A stretch of DNA of 64,000 nt, from the NCBI RefSeq assembly GCF_028746185.1, contig NZ_JAQIVH010000055.1:124001-188000 (forward strand), in the 5' to 3' direction. The number at the start of each line of letters is the position of its first letter. Positions within the stretch are counted from its first letter, which is position 1. Positions 1 through 8,381 of the stretch are shown piece by piece. The stretch is from Paenibacillus_E qinlingensis (GTDB taxonomy: Bacteria > Bacillota > Bacilli > Paenibacillales > NBRC-103111). The translations under genes and the position numbers were made by a program. The notes under the pieces were generated by a model. The model saw only the letters and a program-made list of their open reading frames with translations, was not told where the DNA came from and did not search any database.

Positions 1-290
1 CAATACTCCTCAACGAGAGCAGCAGGTTCTGCTTGTTCGTATTTCCAAATAAACCGAATTTTTGCGATCTGCGTAAACTTCTCTTGAATCATTTTACAAA
101 ATGAGCGATAAATATGCAGAGGCACAAGGTCATTTTTCACTAAATAGAACGTCCAGTCACGATTTTTCCGACTAATCTCTACTTGATCAATGTAGCCTTC
201 TGTAAAATATGACCGTACAACATCGGCTGGAATCTCGGCTTGCTGCATCAAAAGCTCAAAGCGATTCCGTTTATCAGCCAAATTACTCAT
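1..290 (-). CDS. polC: DNA polymerase III alpha subunit PolC (5' part only)
   Basis: N-terminal ~96 residues of the Gram-positive replicative polymerase PolC. The frame opens with ATG at 290-288, begins MSNLADKRNRFELLMQQ and runs off the left edge, so no polymerase or exonuclease motif is visible. The stretch DLVPLHIYRSFCKMIQEKF resembles the N-terminal domain of Bacillus PolC. A GGGGAGG ribosome site lies 6 bases before the ATG. It follows proS, the usual order in Bacilli, which supports the call. Identification rests on this N-terminal similarity and on synteny. Confidence 0.85.
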   Translation of the reverse strand, partial: MSNLADKRNRFELLMQQAEIPADVVRSYFTEGYIDQVEISRKNRDWTFYLVKNDLVPLHIYRSFCKMIQEKFTQIAKIRFIWKYEQAEPAALVEEY

Positions 291-314
291 GAACAGCCTC
301 CCCATAAAACATAC

Positions 315-349
315 CAAGGGCAATGGAGTTAGACCTCCATATGCCCTTG
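315..349 (-). terminator. Stem-loop between proS and polC
   Basis: CAAGGGCA/TGCCCTTG arms (8 bp) continue through one bulged base into ATGGAG/CTCCAT (6 bp) around a short loop. On the minus strand it is followed by GTATGTTTTATGG, a poor U-tract. It is a strong hairpin, but may attenuate rather than fully terminate proS transcription. Confidence 0.5.
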
Positions 350-356
350 ATTGTAA

Positions 357-1805
357 TTAATAGCTTCGACCAAAGACAACTGTATGCTTGGCAGGATCGC
401 CACACACAAGGCAAGTCGATTTGGTTTCGGATGGTGTGAACGGGATATTACGACTTGTTGCTCCTGTTTCTTCCTTCACTTGCGTTTCACAAGCGTCAGA
501 TCCACACCAGCCAGCCAAGGCAAATCCACGTTTCGTCTCCAAGAATGTCTTAAACTCATCGATCGTATCTACCGCAATGTAATGCTCATCACGGAATTGC
601 TTCGCTTTATCATACATCTGCTGATGAATCTCAGCAAGTAAATTTTGAACTTCTTGCACAAAGTCGGACTGTTGAACAATTTTCTTTTCCCCACTAACGC
701 GTGAAACAAGAACAACTACGCCATTTTCCATGTCACGAGGACCTAACTCTACGCGAATAGGAACGCCGCGCATTTCGTACTCGTTAAATTTCCACCCTGG
801 ACTTTGATCAGCACGATCATCCACTTTAACGCGCACGCCAGCTTTCTTCAGATCCGCAAACAACTCGTCAACGCGTCCAATTACTTGCTCGCGCGTTTTT
901 GGAGGTCCGATTGGAATCATGATGACTTGCGTAGGTGCAACCTTTGGTGGTAACACTAATCCGCGATCATCACCGTGAACCATAATGAGGGCTCCAATTA
1001 AACGCGTACTAACTCCCCATGAAGTTGTATGTGCAAATTGGTGCTGATTCTCACGATCCAAGAATTTGATATCAAAAGCAACAGCGAATTTGGTTCCTAG
1101 GTAATGCGAAGTGCCAGCTTGAACGGCTTTACCGTCTTTCATCATTGCTTCAATAGAGAAAGTATCAATCGCACCGGCGAATCTTTCAGATGGTGTTTTT
1201 TGACCTACGATAACTGGAATAGCAAGGAACTCTTCAGCAAATTGACGATAGACGTCAAGCATTTGCATCGTTTCGCGACGGGCATCCTGCTCATCTTCAT
1301 GAGCGGTATGGCCTTCCTGCCATAAAAACTCAGTCGTACGAAGGAATGGCAACGTCCGTTTCTCCCAACGAACCACGTTCGCCCATTGGTTGATCAACAA
1401 CGGAAGATCACGGTAGGAGTTAATCCACTCCGAATACATATGTCCAATCATTGTTTCGGATGTAGGACGGATAGCCAAACGCTCTTCTAGTTTCTCTCCC
1501 CCTGCCTCAGTGACCCACGGAAGTTCTGGATTAAAACCCTCGACATGTTCTTTTTCCTTTTGGAAAAAGCTTTCTGGGATAAACAACGGGAAGTAGGCAT
1601 TGCGATGTCCCGTTTCTTTAAATTTACTATCCAACTCACGCTGAATATTTTCCCAAATTTCATACCCGTCCGGTTTAAATACGATACACCCGCGAACAGG
1701 TGAGTAGCTCATTAGATCTGCTTTCTTAATAACATCTATGTACCAACGGGAGAAATCTTCTCCTTGCGGTGTAATTTCTTTAACAAACTGTTTCTCGTTT
1801 GACAT
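357..1805 (-). CDS. proS: Prolyl-tRNA synthetase, eukaryote/archaeal type
   Basis: Charges tRNA-Pro with proline in the cytoplasm. 482 residues from the ATG at 1805; an in-frame GTG 12 bases upstream is rejected because GGGAGGG, the ribosome site, lies inside those codons. Class II motifs are visible: TTEFLWQEGHTAHEDEQ (motif 2 region, about residue 155) and GVSTRLIGALIM (motif 3, about residue 265). An anticodon-binding domain follows. The C-terminal domain has CGSDAC and CLVC cysteine pairs and ends in Tyr (FGRSY), as in archaeal and eukaryotic enzymes. The editing insertion of the ~565-residue bacterial form is absent. It sits 21 bases after rseP, exactly where Bacillus keeps its bacterial-type proS. 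Confidence 0.95.
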   Translation of the reverse strand: MSNEKQFVKEITPQGEDFSRWYIDVIKKADLMSYSPVRGCIVFKPDGYEIWENIQRELDSKFKETGHRNAYFPLFIPESFFQKEKEHVEGFNPELPWVTEAGGEKLEERLAIRPTSETMIGHMYSEWINSYRDLPLLINQWANVVRWEKRTLPFLRTTEFLWQEGHTAHEDEQDARRETMQMLDVYRQFAEEFLAIPVIVGQKTPSERFAGAIDTFSIEAMMKDGKAVQAGTSHYLGTKFAVAFDIKFLDRENQHQFAHTTSWGVSTRLIGALIMVHGDDRGLVLPPKVAPTQVIMIPIGPPKTREQVIGRVDELFADLKKAGVRVKVDDRADQSPGWKFNEYEMRGVPIRVELGPRDMENGVVVLVSRVSGEKKIVQQSDFVQEVQNLLAEIHQQMYDKAKQFRDEHYIAVDTIDEFKTFLETKRGFALAGWCGSDACETQVKEETGATSRNIPFTPSETKSTCLVCGDPAKHTVVFGRSY

Positions 1806-1826
1806 AAACCCTCCCACAGATTAGGA

Positions 1827-3086
1827 CTAACCCTTAATCAATCGTAAAATATCATTGTATGTAACAGCTACCATCAACAGCATCAGTAGTGCAAAACCAA
1901 CAAAATGAACCATACTCTCTCGGTTCGGGTCTATCGGTTTTCCTCTCAATGCTTCTAAGCCCATGAAAAGCAGACGGCTTCCGTCTAGTGCAGGGATTGG
2001 CAATAAATTAAATATTCCAAGATACAAACTTAAAGTGGCAGCCCATGCAATTAAGGAGCTAAGTCCCATTTTGGCAAATTGAGCAGATACCTGTGCAGTC
2101 CGAACTGGTCCACCTAAATCATCGAGTTTAAACTGAAGCATAACAAGTTTTTGTAAGCCTGTTACAATGCCAATCGTAGTACCAACGACTGAATCGTAGG
2201 TACCTGTGAAAACCTCACCAAAGGTAGCACTCCTACGATCTCCACTAATAACAACGCCAAGTTTACCAGCTCCATCTTCCATTTCAGGTGTAACCTGAAG
2301 TGTAAGCGGATTACCAGCGCGGTCAATGACCCAAGTCATTGGTTTCCCTGCTGAAGATTGAATCGCCGTAACCATCTTCTCTCTATCATCACCAATTGGT
2401 TGCTTATCTATGGAAATGATAACGTCACCTTTATGCAATCCAGCTTTCTCACCCGCTTTACCGGCAAGAACGGAATCCAGCTTTACATTCGTGAACACAC
2501 CAGACATTATCACCACAATGAAGAACAAGACAATGGCCAAGATAAAATTCATGACTGGACCCATAACGATAGCAATGGCACGTTTCCCTACGGATTTTGA
2601 ACCAAATTGACGATCATATGGAGCTATTTGCGTTTCTGTTCCCTTCGTGACCATCATGGCTTGCGGATCAATCGGATAAGTCACTTTCTCACCGTCGACA
2701 TCAAGGGATATACGAAGTGCTCTCTCTAAATCAATTTGTTCCACGACACCCATGATGACGTTAGAACGACGATCTAATTGATCTAGATATAAAAATGTGA
2801 CTTCATTTTGTTTATTTAATTTAATAGCAACCGTCTGCCCAGGATTAACTTGGACAATTTCCGGGTCTTCCCCTGCCATACGAACAAATCCACCAATCGG
2901 TAAAATCCGTAATGTATAACGGGTCTCCCCTTTTTTATATGAAAATATTTTGGGACCGAAGCCAATCGCAAATTCACGAACTAAAATACCTGCACGTTTT
3001 GCAAAGTAAAAATGACCCCATTCATGAATCGTAACGAGAACGAAAAACAACAGAATTACCTTTAACCCAACTTCAATAGCCGACAA
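1827..3086 (-). CDS. rseP: Site-2 intramembrane metalloprotease RseP/RasP
   Basis: Membrane zinc protease that cuts transmembrane substrates such as anti-sigma factors and signal-peptide remnants. 419 residues. The first membrane helix carries the zinc motif HEWGH (residues 21-25). A second helix near residue 180 is followed by a PDZ domain (about 200-285), and the C-terminal part has the LDG motif (PALDGSRLLF) that supplies the third zinc ligand. Start is TTG at 3086 with GAAGGAGG 10 bases upstream. It is separated from dxr by 273 bases that hold a terminator-like hairpin and a TATAAT at 3254-3259 without a good -35, so it may have its own promoter. Confidence 0.95.
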   Translation of the reverse strand: MSAIEVGLKVILLFFVLVTIHEWGHFYFAKRAGILVREFAIGFGPKIFSYKKGETRYTLRILPIGGFVRMAGEDPEIVQVNPGQTVAIKLNKQNEVTFLYLDQLDRRSNVIMGVVEQIDLERALRISLDVDGEKVTYPIDPQAMMVTKGTETQIAPYDRQFGSKSVGKRAIAIVMGPVMNFILAIVLFFIVVIMSGVFTNVKLDSVLAGKAGEKAGLHKGDVIISIDKQPIGDDREKMVTAIQSSAGKPMTWVIDRAGNPLTLQVTPEMEDGAGKLGVVISGDRRSATFGEVFTGTYDSVVGTTIGIVTGLQKLVMLQFKLDDLGGPVRTAQVSAQFAKMGLSSLIAWAATLSLYLGIFNLLPIPALDGSRLLFMGLEALRGKPIDPNRESMVHFVGFALLMLLMVAVTYNDILRLIKG

Positions 3087-3312
3087 GTCGTATTTCCTCC
3101 TTCGGGTTTTCTTCAGAAAACTACCTTATGTAGCAATGACCCGGCGCTTTCGGTAAATGAGCCTACCTTCTAAGCCTCTACTTCAGATCAGCTGTTCTTG
3201 TTCTTAGATTACCACTATTGAACGGCTGAATACAAGCTATGCCCATACAGGTCATTATACGAACTAAGTGAAATATATAGACTTCGCTTTACAATCTCGG
3301 TGTCGGAAATTG

Positions 3313-3352
3313 AAAAGAAGAGCTGAGCCATGCAAGCTGACCTCATCTCTTC
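3313..3352 (-). terminator. Probable intrinsic terminator after dxr
   Basis: Read on the minus strand: GAAGAG, one mismatch, TGAG, a loop of about 14 bases, then CTCA and CTCTTC followed by TTTTCAATTT. The stem is imperfect, but the U-rich tail is in the right place, 8 bases after the dxr stop codon. Confidence 0.45.
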
Positions 3353-3359
3353 CTTACAT

Positions 3360-4505
3360 CTAGAAACGGATAGACGCTGCAAACGATCTAGCCCATTGAT
3401 CTTGTTCGTGAATAACCTCAATTGTAGGGTTAGCGTATGACTCATGTTTTTGCAGAGAAGCTTCGATAATATCCTCAATTTGTAGGAATGAAATATCACC
3501 TTTTAGGAAACGAGCCACCGCAATTTCATTAGCTGCATTATACACAGTAGGCGTAATTCCACTTTGTTTACCACTTTCAAACGCCATGCGCAGGCAAGGG
3601 AATCGTGTATAATCCATCTCACGGAAATGAAGTTTACCAATTGCTGCTAAATCTAATCGTGTTGTTGGTGTTGGATAGCGATCTGGATACGTTAACGCAT
3701 ACTGTATGGGAACCCTCATATCGGGATTACCTAACTGAGCGATGACACTATGATCAACAAACTCAACGAAAGAGTGAATGACACTTTCAGGATGAAGCAA
3801 CACTTTAATATCCTCATATGCCAATCCAAAGAGCCAATGTGCTTCCATCACTTCGAGACCTTTATTCACCATGGTTGCAGAGTCAATCGTGATTTTGGCC
3901 CCCATCGACCAATTCGGATGCTTAAGTGCATCTTCCACGGTAACACCTACTAGTTGTTCCCGAGTACGATCACGGAATGAACCACCTGAAGCCGTAATCG
4001 TGATCTGGGCAATTTGAGACCGCTTCTCACCATTTAAACATTGAAAAATCGCAGAATGCTCGCTATCAATAGGTAATAAGGCAACACCTTTACGCGTTAC
4101 AGCTTCAGTTACAATGTGACCTGCACTCACCAAGGTTTCCTTGTTGGCTAGTCCAATATCTTTACCTGCTTCAATCGCGGCTAAAGTGGGTATTAATCCT
4201 TGGCTCCCAACTAATGCACTTACAAGCAAATCCGCTTCTGTAGCAGCAGCGACCTCCAACAATCCAGCTTCACCATAAAGCACTTTAATATTTGATGGAA
4301 TTTGACTAGCAACAGTTTCAGCTAGTTCCTTCGTAGCAACAGAAACGAGCTTAGGTCGGAATTGATTAGCCTGCTCAATGACAAGATCACTGTTATACCC
4401 TGCAGATATCGCCTCAACCTGAAACTTTTCTGGCGAATGCTGTACAAGATCCAATGTTTGAGTACCAATGGATCCTGTCGATCCCAAGATAGCAATTTTC
4501 TTCAT
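3360..4505 (-). CDS. dxr: 1-deoxy-D-xylulose 5-phosphate reductoisomerase
   Basis: Converts DXP to 2-C-methyl-D-erythritol 4-phosphate using NADPH, the committed step of the MEP isoprenoid pathway. 381 residues, normal length. The N-terminus MKKIAILGSTGSIG is the NADPH-binding loop. LANKETLVSAG, LLPIDSEHSAIFQCL and ASGGSFRD hold metal- and substrate-binding residues, and HPNWSMGAKITIDSATM is a family hallmark. It lies 23 bases after cdsA. With uppS upstream it links isoprenoid precursor supply to undecaprenyl carrier synthesis. Confidence 0.97.
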   Translation of the reverse strand: MKKIAILGSTGSIGTQTLDLVQHSPEKFQVEAISAGYNSDLVIEQANQFRPKLVSVATKELAETVASQIPSNIKVLYGEAGLLEVAAATEADLLVSALVGSQGLIPTLAAIEAGKDIGLANKETLVSAGHIVTEAVTRKGVALLPIDSEHSAIFQCLNGEKRSQIAQITITASGGSFRDRTREQLVGVTVEDALKHPNWSMGAKITIDSATMVNKGLEVMEAHWLFGLAYEDIKVLLHPESVIHSFVEFVDHSVIAQLGNPDMRVPIQYALTYPDRYPTPTTRLDLAAIGKLHFREMDYTRFPCLRMAFESGKQSGITPTVYNAANEIAVARFLKGDISFLQIEDIIEASLQKHESYANPTIEVIHEQDQWARSFAASIRF

Positions 4506-4528
4506 ATGTTCAACCCCGCTTATGAGAA

Positions 4529-5323
4529 TTAGTTAGGAATTAAATTGAGCAGATAGATAAAGGGGAAAACAATTAACCAACTATCCATCCGATCGAGTAC
4601 GCCACCATGACCTGGCAACAAAGTTCCCGTGTCTTTAATTCCTTTAACACGCTTATAAGCGGATTGAATTAAATCACCAATTTGTCCTACTACTGCAATA
4701 ACAAATCCTAATAAGAGTGATTTCCCTACACTTAAGAGATCGGGTGCGTACAAGGCAAAACATACTGCTAATATCATTGCAATAACTACTCCACCAAGTG
4801 CTCCTTCAATCGACTTTTTAGGGCTAATTTGTGGCCATAGGGGGTGCTTACCTAACTTCGAACCGACAAAATATGCACCTGCATCCGATGCCCATATACA
4901 AACAAACACCATGATCGTCCAAAACAACCCATTATCCGCCAAACGAGCCTCGATCATATAGTTGAAACCAAATCCAATATAAACGACACCTAGTAAAATC
5001 ACAGATACTTGGTCAATCGTTATTTTATTCTTGGAAGCAACTGTAATGAAAAGCAGTACAAACATAGCCAACCAAATAACAGCTGTAAAAGAGAATGTCC
5101 ACGTTATACCTAACAACCCCCATGGAATTGTCAGACATAAAAGTGCTAGAAGTCCTGCAACAGCTGTGAGTTTAAATGGCATATACCCATTCATTTGTAA
5201 GTACTCGCGATAACCAATAATAGAAACGAGTACGATTAAGCCTGCATACCACAAATCGCCAAGGACTAGAAGAGTAATAAATGCAAGACCGGCAATAACG
5301 CCTGTTATGATCCTTTGTTTCAA
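4529..5323 (-). CDS. cdsA: Phosphatidate cytidylyltransferase
   Basis: Makes CDP-diacylglycerol from phosphatidic acid and CTP, the branch point of phospholipid synthesis, in the cytoplasmic membrane. 264 residues with about eight hydrophobic segments. The CDS family signature is clear near the C-terminus: SAYKRVKGIKDTG followed by LPGHGGVLDRMDS (about residues 220-250). The start is TTG at 5323 with AGGGGGA upstream. It follows uppS by 74 bases. Confidence 0.95.
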   Translation of the reverse strand: MKQRIITGVIAGLAFITLLVLGDLWYAGLIVLVSIIGYREYLQMNGYMPFKLTAVAGLLALLCLTIPWGLLGITWTFSFTAVIWLAMFVLLFITVASKNKITIDQVSVILLGVVYIGFGFNYMIEARLADNGLFWTIMVFVCIWASDAGAYFVGSKLGKHPLWPQISPKKSIEGALGGVVIAMILAVCFALYAPDLLSVGKSLLLGFVIAVVGQIGDLIQSAYKRVKGIKDTGTLLPGHGGVLDRMDSWLIVFPFIYLLNLIPN

Positions 5324-5397
5324 GTTGAATCCCCCTAGATGAACAACGTTTATCTCTAAGACATCCTTTTAGTGAAAAACGATTACACAATCAGATG

Positions 5398-6171
5398 TTA
5401 AATACCACCGTATCTTCTGGCGCGGCGCTGATATTCAGCAATGGCTTGCATAAATAAGTCCTCTGTGAATTCTGGCCAATAGGCATCTGTGAACCATAAT
5501 TCCGAATATGCTAGTTGCCATAGTAAAAAGTTGCTCAATCGCAATTCTCCACTCGTACGAATCAACAAATCGGGATCAGGCAAATCTGACGTTAACATAT
5601 AGGATGAAAAGAGTGATTCATTCAACTCATCCGGGTTCAAGTTTCCGTTTTGCAGATCCTTCATCATATCCTGGACACCTGCAATGATTTCCTTACGTCC
5701 GCCATAATTTAAAGCAAAATTCAAAATAAGACCCGTGTTATCTTTTGTTCGCTCGATCGCACCTTCTATAGCTTTCAGCGTATAGTCAGGTAGACCATCT
5801 TTCCAACCGGTCATTCGAATACGCACATTGTTCTGAATTAATTCTTCAATTTCCAAAGGAAAAAACTCTTGAGGAAGCTTCATTAGAAACTCAACTTCTT
5901 CTTTGGGGCGTTTCCAATTTTCAGTTGAAAAAGCATACATAGTTAGTACTTTGACTCCAATATCATTGGCTGCCATTGTAATCTTCTTTACATTTTTCAT
6001 ACCAGAGTGATGACCAGCTACACGAGGCAAGCCTCTTTGTTTGGCCCATCGACCATTTCCATCCATAATTATCGCAACGTGCGCAGGTACTTTGTCCAGC
6101 TCTATATCAGCTGCTGATGTATTCACAGGCTTACGTGTTGGATTTAACCATTTCTTAAATAGCTTGAGCAC
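5398..6171 (-). CDS. uppS: Undecaprenyl diphosphate synthase (cis-prenyltransferase)
   Basis: Condenses isopentenyl diphosphate onto farnesyl diphosphate to make the C55 carrier lipid of cell-wall synthesis. 257 residues. HVAIIMDGNGRWAKQRG carries the catalytic Asp (about D37), and STENWKRP and LRTSGELRLSNFLLWQ are conserved substrate-binding motifs. I start at GTG 6171: the in-frame TTG 15 bases upstream is followed at once by GGGAGGA, which is the ribosome site for the GTG. It lies just after the frr terminator and is followed by cdsA. Confidence 0.95.
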   Translation of the reverse strand: MLKLFKKWLNPTRKPVNTSAADIELDKVPAHVAIIMDGNGRWAKQRGLPRVAGHHSGMKNVKKITMAANDIGVKVLTMYAFSTENWKRPKEEVEFLMKLPQEFFPLEIEELIQNNVRIRMTGWKDGLPDYTLKAIEGAIERTKDNTGLILNFALNYGGRKEIIAGVQDMMKDLQNGNLNPDELNESLFSSYMLTSDLPDPDLLIRTSGELRLSNFLLWQLAYSELWFTDAYWPEFTEDLFMQAIAEYQRRARRYGGI

Positions 6172-6199
6172 AGTTGTTCCTCCCAACTAGGGAAAGATG

Positions 6200-6229
6200 A
6201 AAAACCCCCAGCAAATGAATACCCGGGGG
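6200..6229 (-). terminator. Intrinsic terminator after frr
   Basis: On the minus strand: CCCCC, a 15-base loop, GGGGG, then TTTTT. It starts 11 bases after the frr stop codon and separates pyrH-frr from uppS. Confidence 0.85.
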
Positions 6230-6239
6230 CATATCTATC

Positions 6240-6794
6240 TTATACTTCCATGATTTCTTTTTCTTTAGCAGCCAAAACTTTCTCAACTTCAGCTACGAAT
6301 TTATCAGTAAATTTCTGAATGTCCTCTTGATGCTTACGGGACTCATCCTCAGAAATTCCTGCTTTCTCAAGCTTTTTAATTTCGTCATTCGCATCACGGC
6401 GAATATTACGAATCGCAATTTTGGCTTCTTCGCCAAATTTCTTCGTCATTTTCACCAAGTCACTACGACGCTCTTCTGTTAATGCAGGAATAACGATACG
6501 AATAACGATTCCGTCATTCGATGGTGTTAAGCCTAAATCGGACTTCATAATCGCCTTCTCAATAGAAGACATAGAGCTCTTATCCCATGGTTGAATGAGA
6601 AGAGTACGTGAATCTGGTGTTGTCAAATTAGCTAATTGATTAACAGGCGTCATTGCGCCATAGTATTCCACTTGAATACGATCTAATAACGATGGCGTTG
6701 CACGACCCGCACGAAGAGAAGTCAAATCTCTTCTTAGAGCTCCAATTGCTTTATCCATCCGATCTTCTGCGTTCTTCTTCACTGATTGAGGCAT
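6240..6794 (-). CDS. frr: Ribosome recycling factor
   Basis: With EF-G, splits the post-termination ribosome so that it can be reused. 184 residues, the usual length (~185). The family signature is present: LRRDLTSLRAGRATPSLLDR near the N-terminus and IRNIRRDANDEIKKLEK in the long helix domain. The gene begins 3 bases after pyrH, so the two are co-transcribed and probably coupled. A terminator follows. Confidence 0.97.
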   Translation of the reverse strand: MPQSVKKNAEDRMDKAIGALRRDLTSLRAGRATPSLLDRIQVEYYGAMTPVNQLANLTTPDSRTLLIQPWDKSSMSSIEKAIMKSDLGLTPSNDGIVIRIVIPALTEERRSDLVKMTKKFGEEAKIAIRNIRRDANDEIKKLEKAGISEDESRKHQEDIQKFTDKFVAEVEKVLAAKEKEIMEV

Positions 6795-6797
6795 GGT

Positions 6798-7523
6798 TTA
6801 TACGCTCCCTTTAACTGTAGTCCCAATTTTATCGCCAAGGACCACTCGTTTGATATTCCCTTTTTCCGTGATATTAAACACAACCAACGGAATGTTGTTA
6901 TCCATACAAAGGGAAGATGCAGTGGAGTCCATGACACCAAGGTTATTGCTTATAACTTCCATATAGGTTAACGTCTCGAATTTCTTTGCTGTTGGATCTT
7001 TGAACGGATCAGCTGAATAAACGCCATCCACTTTATTTTTGGCCATAAGAATGACTTCTGCTTCAATTTCTGCAGCTCTCAAGGCAGCCGTTGTATCGGT
7101 CGAGAAATAGGGATTACCTGTTCCCGCTGCGAAAATAACTACTCTACCCTTTTCTAAATGGCGCATAGCTCTCCTACGTATGTAAGGTTCAGCAACTTGT
7201 TGCATCGTAATGGAGGACTGGACTCTTGTTGGCACCTCTAGGTTCTCCAATGCATCCTGCAAAGCAAGTGAATTCATGACAGTAGCAAGCATCCCCATGT
7301 AATCCGCTGTTGCACGATCCATTCCTTTCTCACTACCCGCAATTCCACGCCAGATATTCCCGCCACCAACAACGATAGCAACTTCAACATTTAACTCTAC
7401 AACATCCTTCACTTGTTGAGCAATGGAGGTAATCACTTCTGAATCAATGCCATATCCCTGCTGTCCGGCTAAAGCTTCGCCGCTCAATTTAAGCACTATT
7501 CTTTTATAAAAAGGTTGACCCAA
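6798..7523 (-). CDS. pyrH: UMP kinase
   Basis: Phosphorylates UMP to UDP in pyrimidine nucleotide synthesis; the bacterial enzyme is a hexamer of the amino-acid kinase fold. 241 residues. RIVLKLSGEALAG is the phosphate-binding N-terminus; VGGGNIWRG and GTGNPYFSTDTTAALRA are UMP kinase hallmarks. The start is TTG at 7523 with CGGAGGT 8 bases upstream. It sits between a tsf terminator and frr, with 3 bases to frr. Confidence 0.97.
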   Translation of the reverse strand: MGQPFYKRIVLKLSGEALAGQQGYGIDSEVITSIAQQVKDVVELNVEVAIVVGGGNIWRGIAGSEKGMDRATADYMGMLATVMNSLALQDALENLEVPTRVQSSITMQQVAEPYIRRRAMRHLEKGRVVIFAAGTGNPYFSTDTTAALRAAEIEAEVILMAKNKVDGVYSADPFKDPTAKKFETLTYMEVISNNLGVMDSTASSLCMDNNIPLVVFNITEKGNIKRVVLGDKIGTTVKGSV

Positions 7524-7570
7524 CTTGTATGACCTCCGTTTCCATGCATAAATCCATATCTTTAAGGGCT

Positions 7571-7605
7571 AAAAAAGAAGGAACACCAAGTGTTCCATCT
7601 TTTTT
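7571..7605 (-). terminator. Intrinsic terminator after tsf
   Basis: GGAACAC/GTGTTCC arms around a 3-base loop, flanked by an A-run and a T-run, so it can work in both directions. On the minus strand it starts 10 bases after the tsf stop codon and ends with TTTTTT. Confidence 0.85.
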
Positions 7606-7614
7606 GAATGCCTA

Positions 7615-8265
7615 TTATAGTTTAACTTGGGACATAACTTCTTCCGCAAAGTTTTCTTGTTTTTTCTCAAGACCTTCACCAAGTCCGAAACGAACGAAAC
7701 GACGAATGGTGATGTTCTCCCCGATTGCAGCGACTTTCTCGTTCAACAATTGGTCGATTGTTTTGTCTGGATCTTTAACGAATGCTTGCTCCATTAAACA
7801 GAACTCTTCGTAGTATTTACCAATACGGCCTTCAACCATTTTGTCGATGATTTTCTCTGGTTTACCTTCGTTCAAAGCTTGGTTACGAAGAATTTCTTTT
7901 TCTTTTTCCAAAGCTTCTGTTGGTACTTCTTCACGACGAACATACGATGGGTTTGCTGCTGCGATGTGCATAGCAATGTCTCTACAAAACGTTCTGAATT
8001 GCTCTGTTTTACCAACGAAGTCAGTCTCACAGTTGATCTCAACAAGAACGCCTACTTTACCACCAGCGTGAATGTAGGATTCTACAGCGCCTTCTGTAGC
8101 AATACGTCCAGCTTTGTTAGCTGCTGCAGAAAGACCTTTCTCACGAAGAAGTTCGCCTGCTTTAGTGATATCGCCGTTTGCTTCTTCAAGTGCTTTCTTG
8201 CAATCTAACATCCCTGCACCTGTTTTTTCACGTAACTCTTTTACTTGTGCTGCTGTAACTGCCAT
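7615..8265 (-). CDS. tsf: Elongation factor Ts (short form)
   Basis: Nucleotide exchange factor for EF-Tu. 216 residues, compared with about 290 in B. subtilis and E. coli. The N-terminal UBA-like domain (VKELREKTGAGMLDCKKAL) and the core motif EINCETDFVGKTEQF are intact, and GENITIRRFVRF closes the core. The missing part corresponds to the second core subdomain, as in the short EF-Ts of cyanobacteria, plastids and Thermus. Ribosome site AGGAGG precedes ATG 8265. A terminator lies between rpsB and tsf; a weak TTTAAA-18-TATAAA promoter overlaps its tail. Confidence 0.95.
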   Translation of the reverse strand: MAVTAAQVKELREKTGAGMLDCKKALEEANGDITKAGELLREKGLSAAANKAGRIATEGAVESYIHAGGKVGVLVEINCETDFVGKTEQFRTFCRDIAMHIAAANPSYVRREEVPTEALEKEKEILRNQALNEGKPEKIIDKMVEGRIGKYYEEFCLMEQAFVKDPDKTIDQLLNEKVAAIGENITIRRFVRFGLGEGLEKKQENFAEEVMSQVKL

Positions 8266-8321
8266 TAGAAGAAACCTCCTGTTAAATGTTATTGTTTATA
8301 TGTAACACTAGTTTATTCTTT

Positions 8322-8367
8322 AAAAAAAGGGTGGTGACAGGCTGTTACACCTTCCAACCACCCTTTT
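8322..8367 (-). terminator. Intrinsic terminator between rpsB and tsf
   Basis: AAAAGGGTGGT/ACCACCCTTTT arms (11 bp); the loop can fold further through TGACAG/CTGTTA. On the minus strand it ends in CCCTTTTTTT, 15 bases after the rpsB stop codon. tsf must then be read by read-through or from a weak internal promoter, so this may set the S2 to EF-Ts ratio. Confidence 0.8.
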
Positions 8368-8381
8368 CACATTGCTATAAT

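Noticed and set aside
3215..3499. 94-codon minus-strand frame running across the dxr 3' end
   Set aside because: It overlaps dxr by 140 bases in another frame, crosses the probable terminator and matches nothing known to me.
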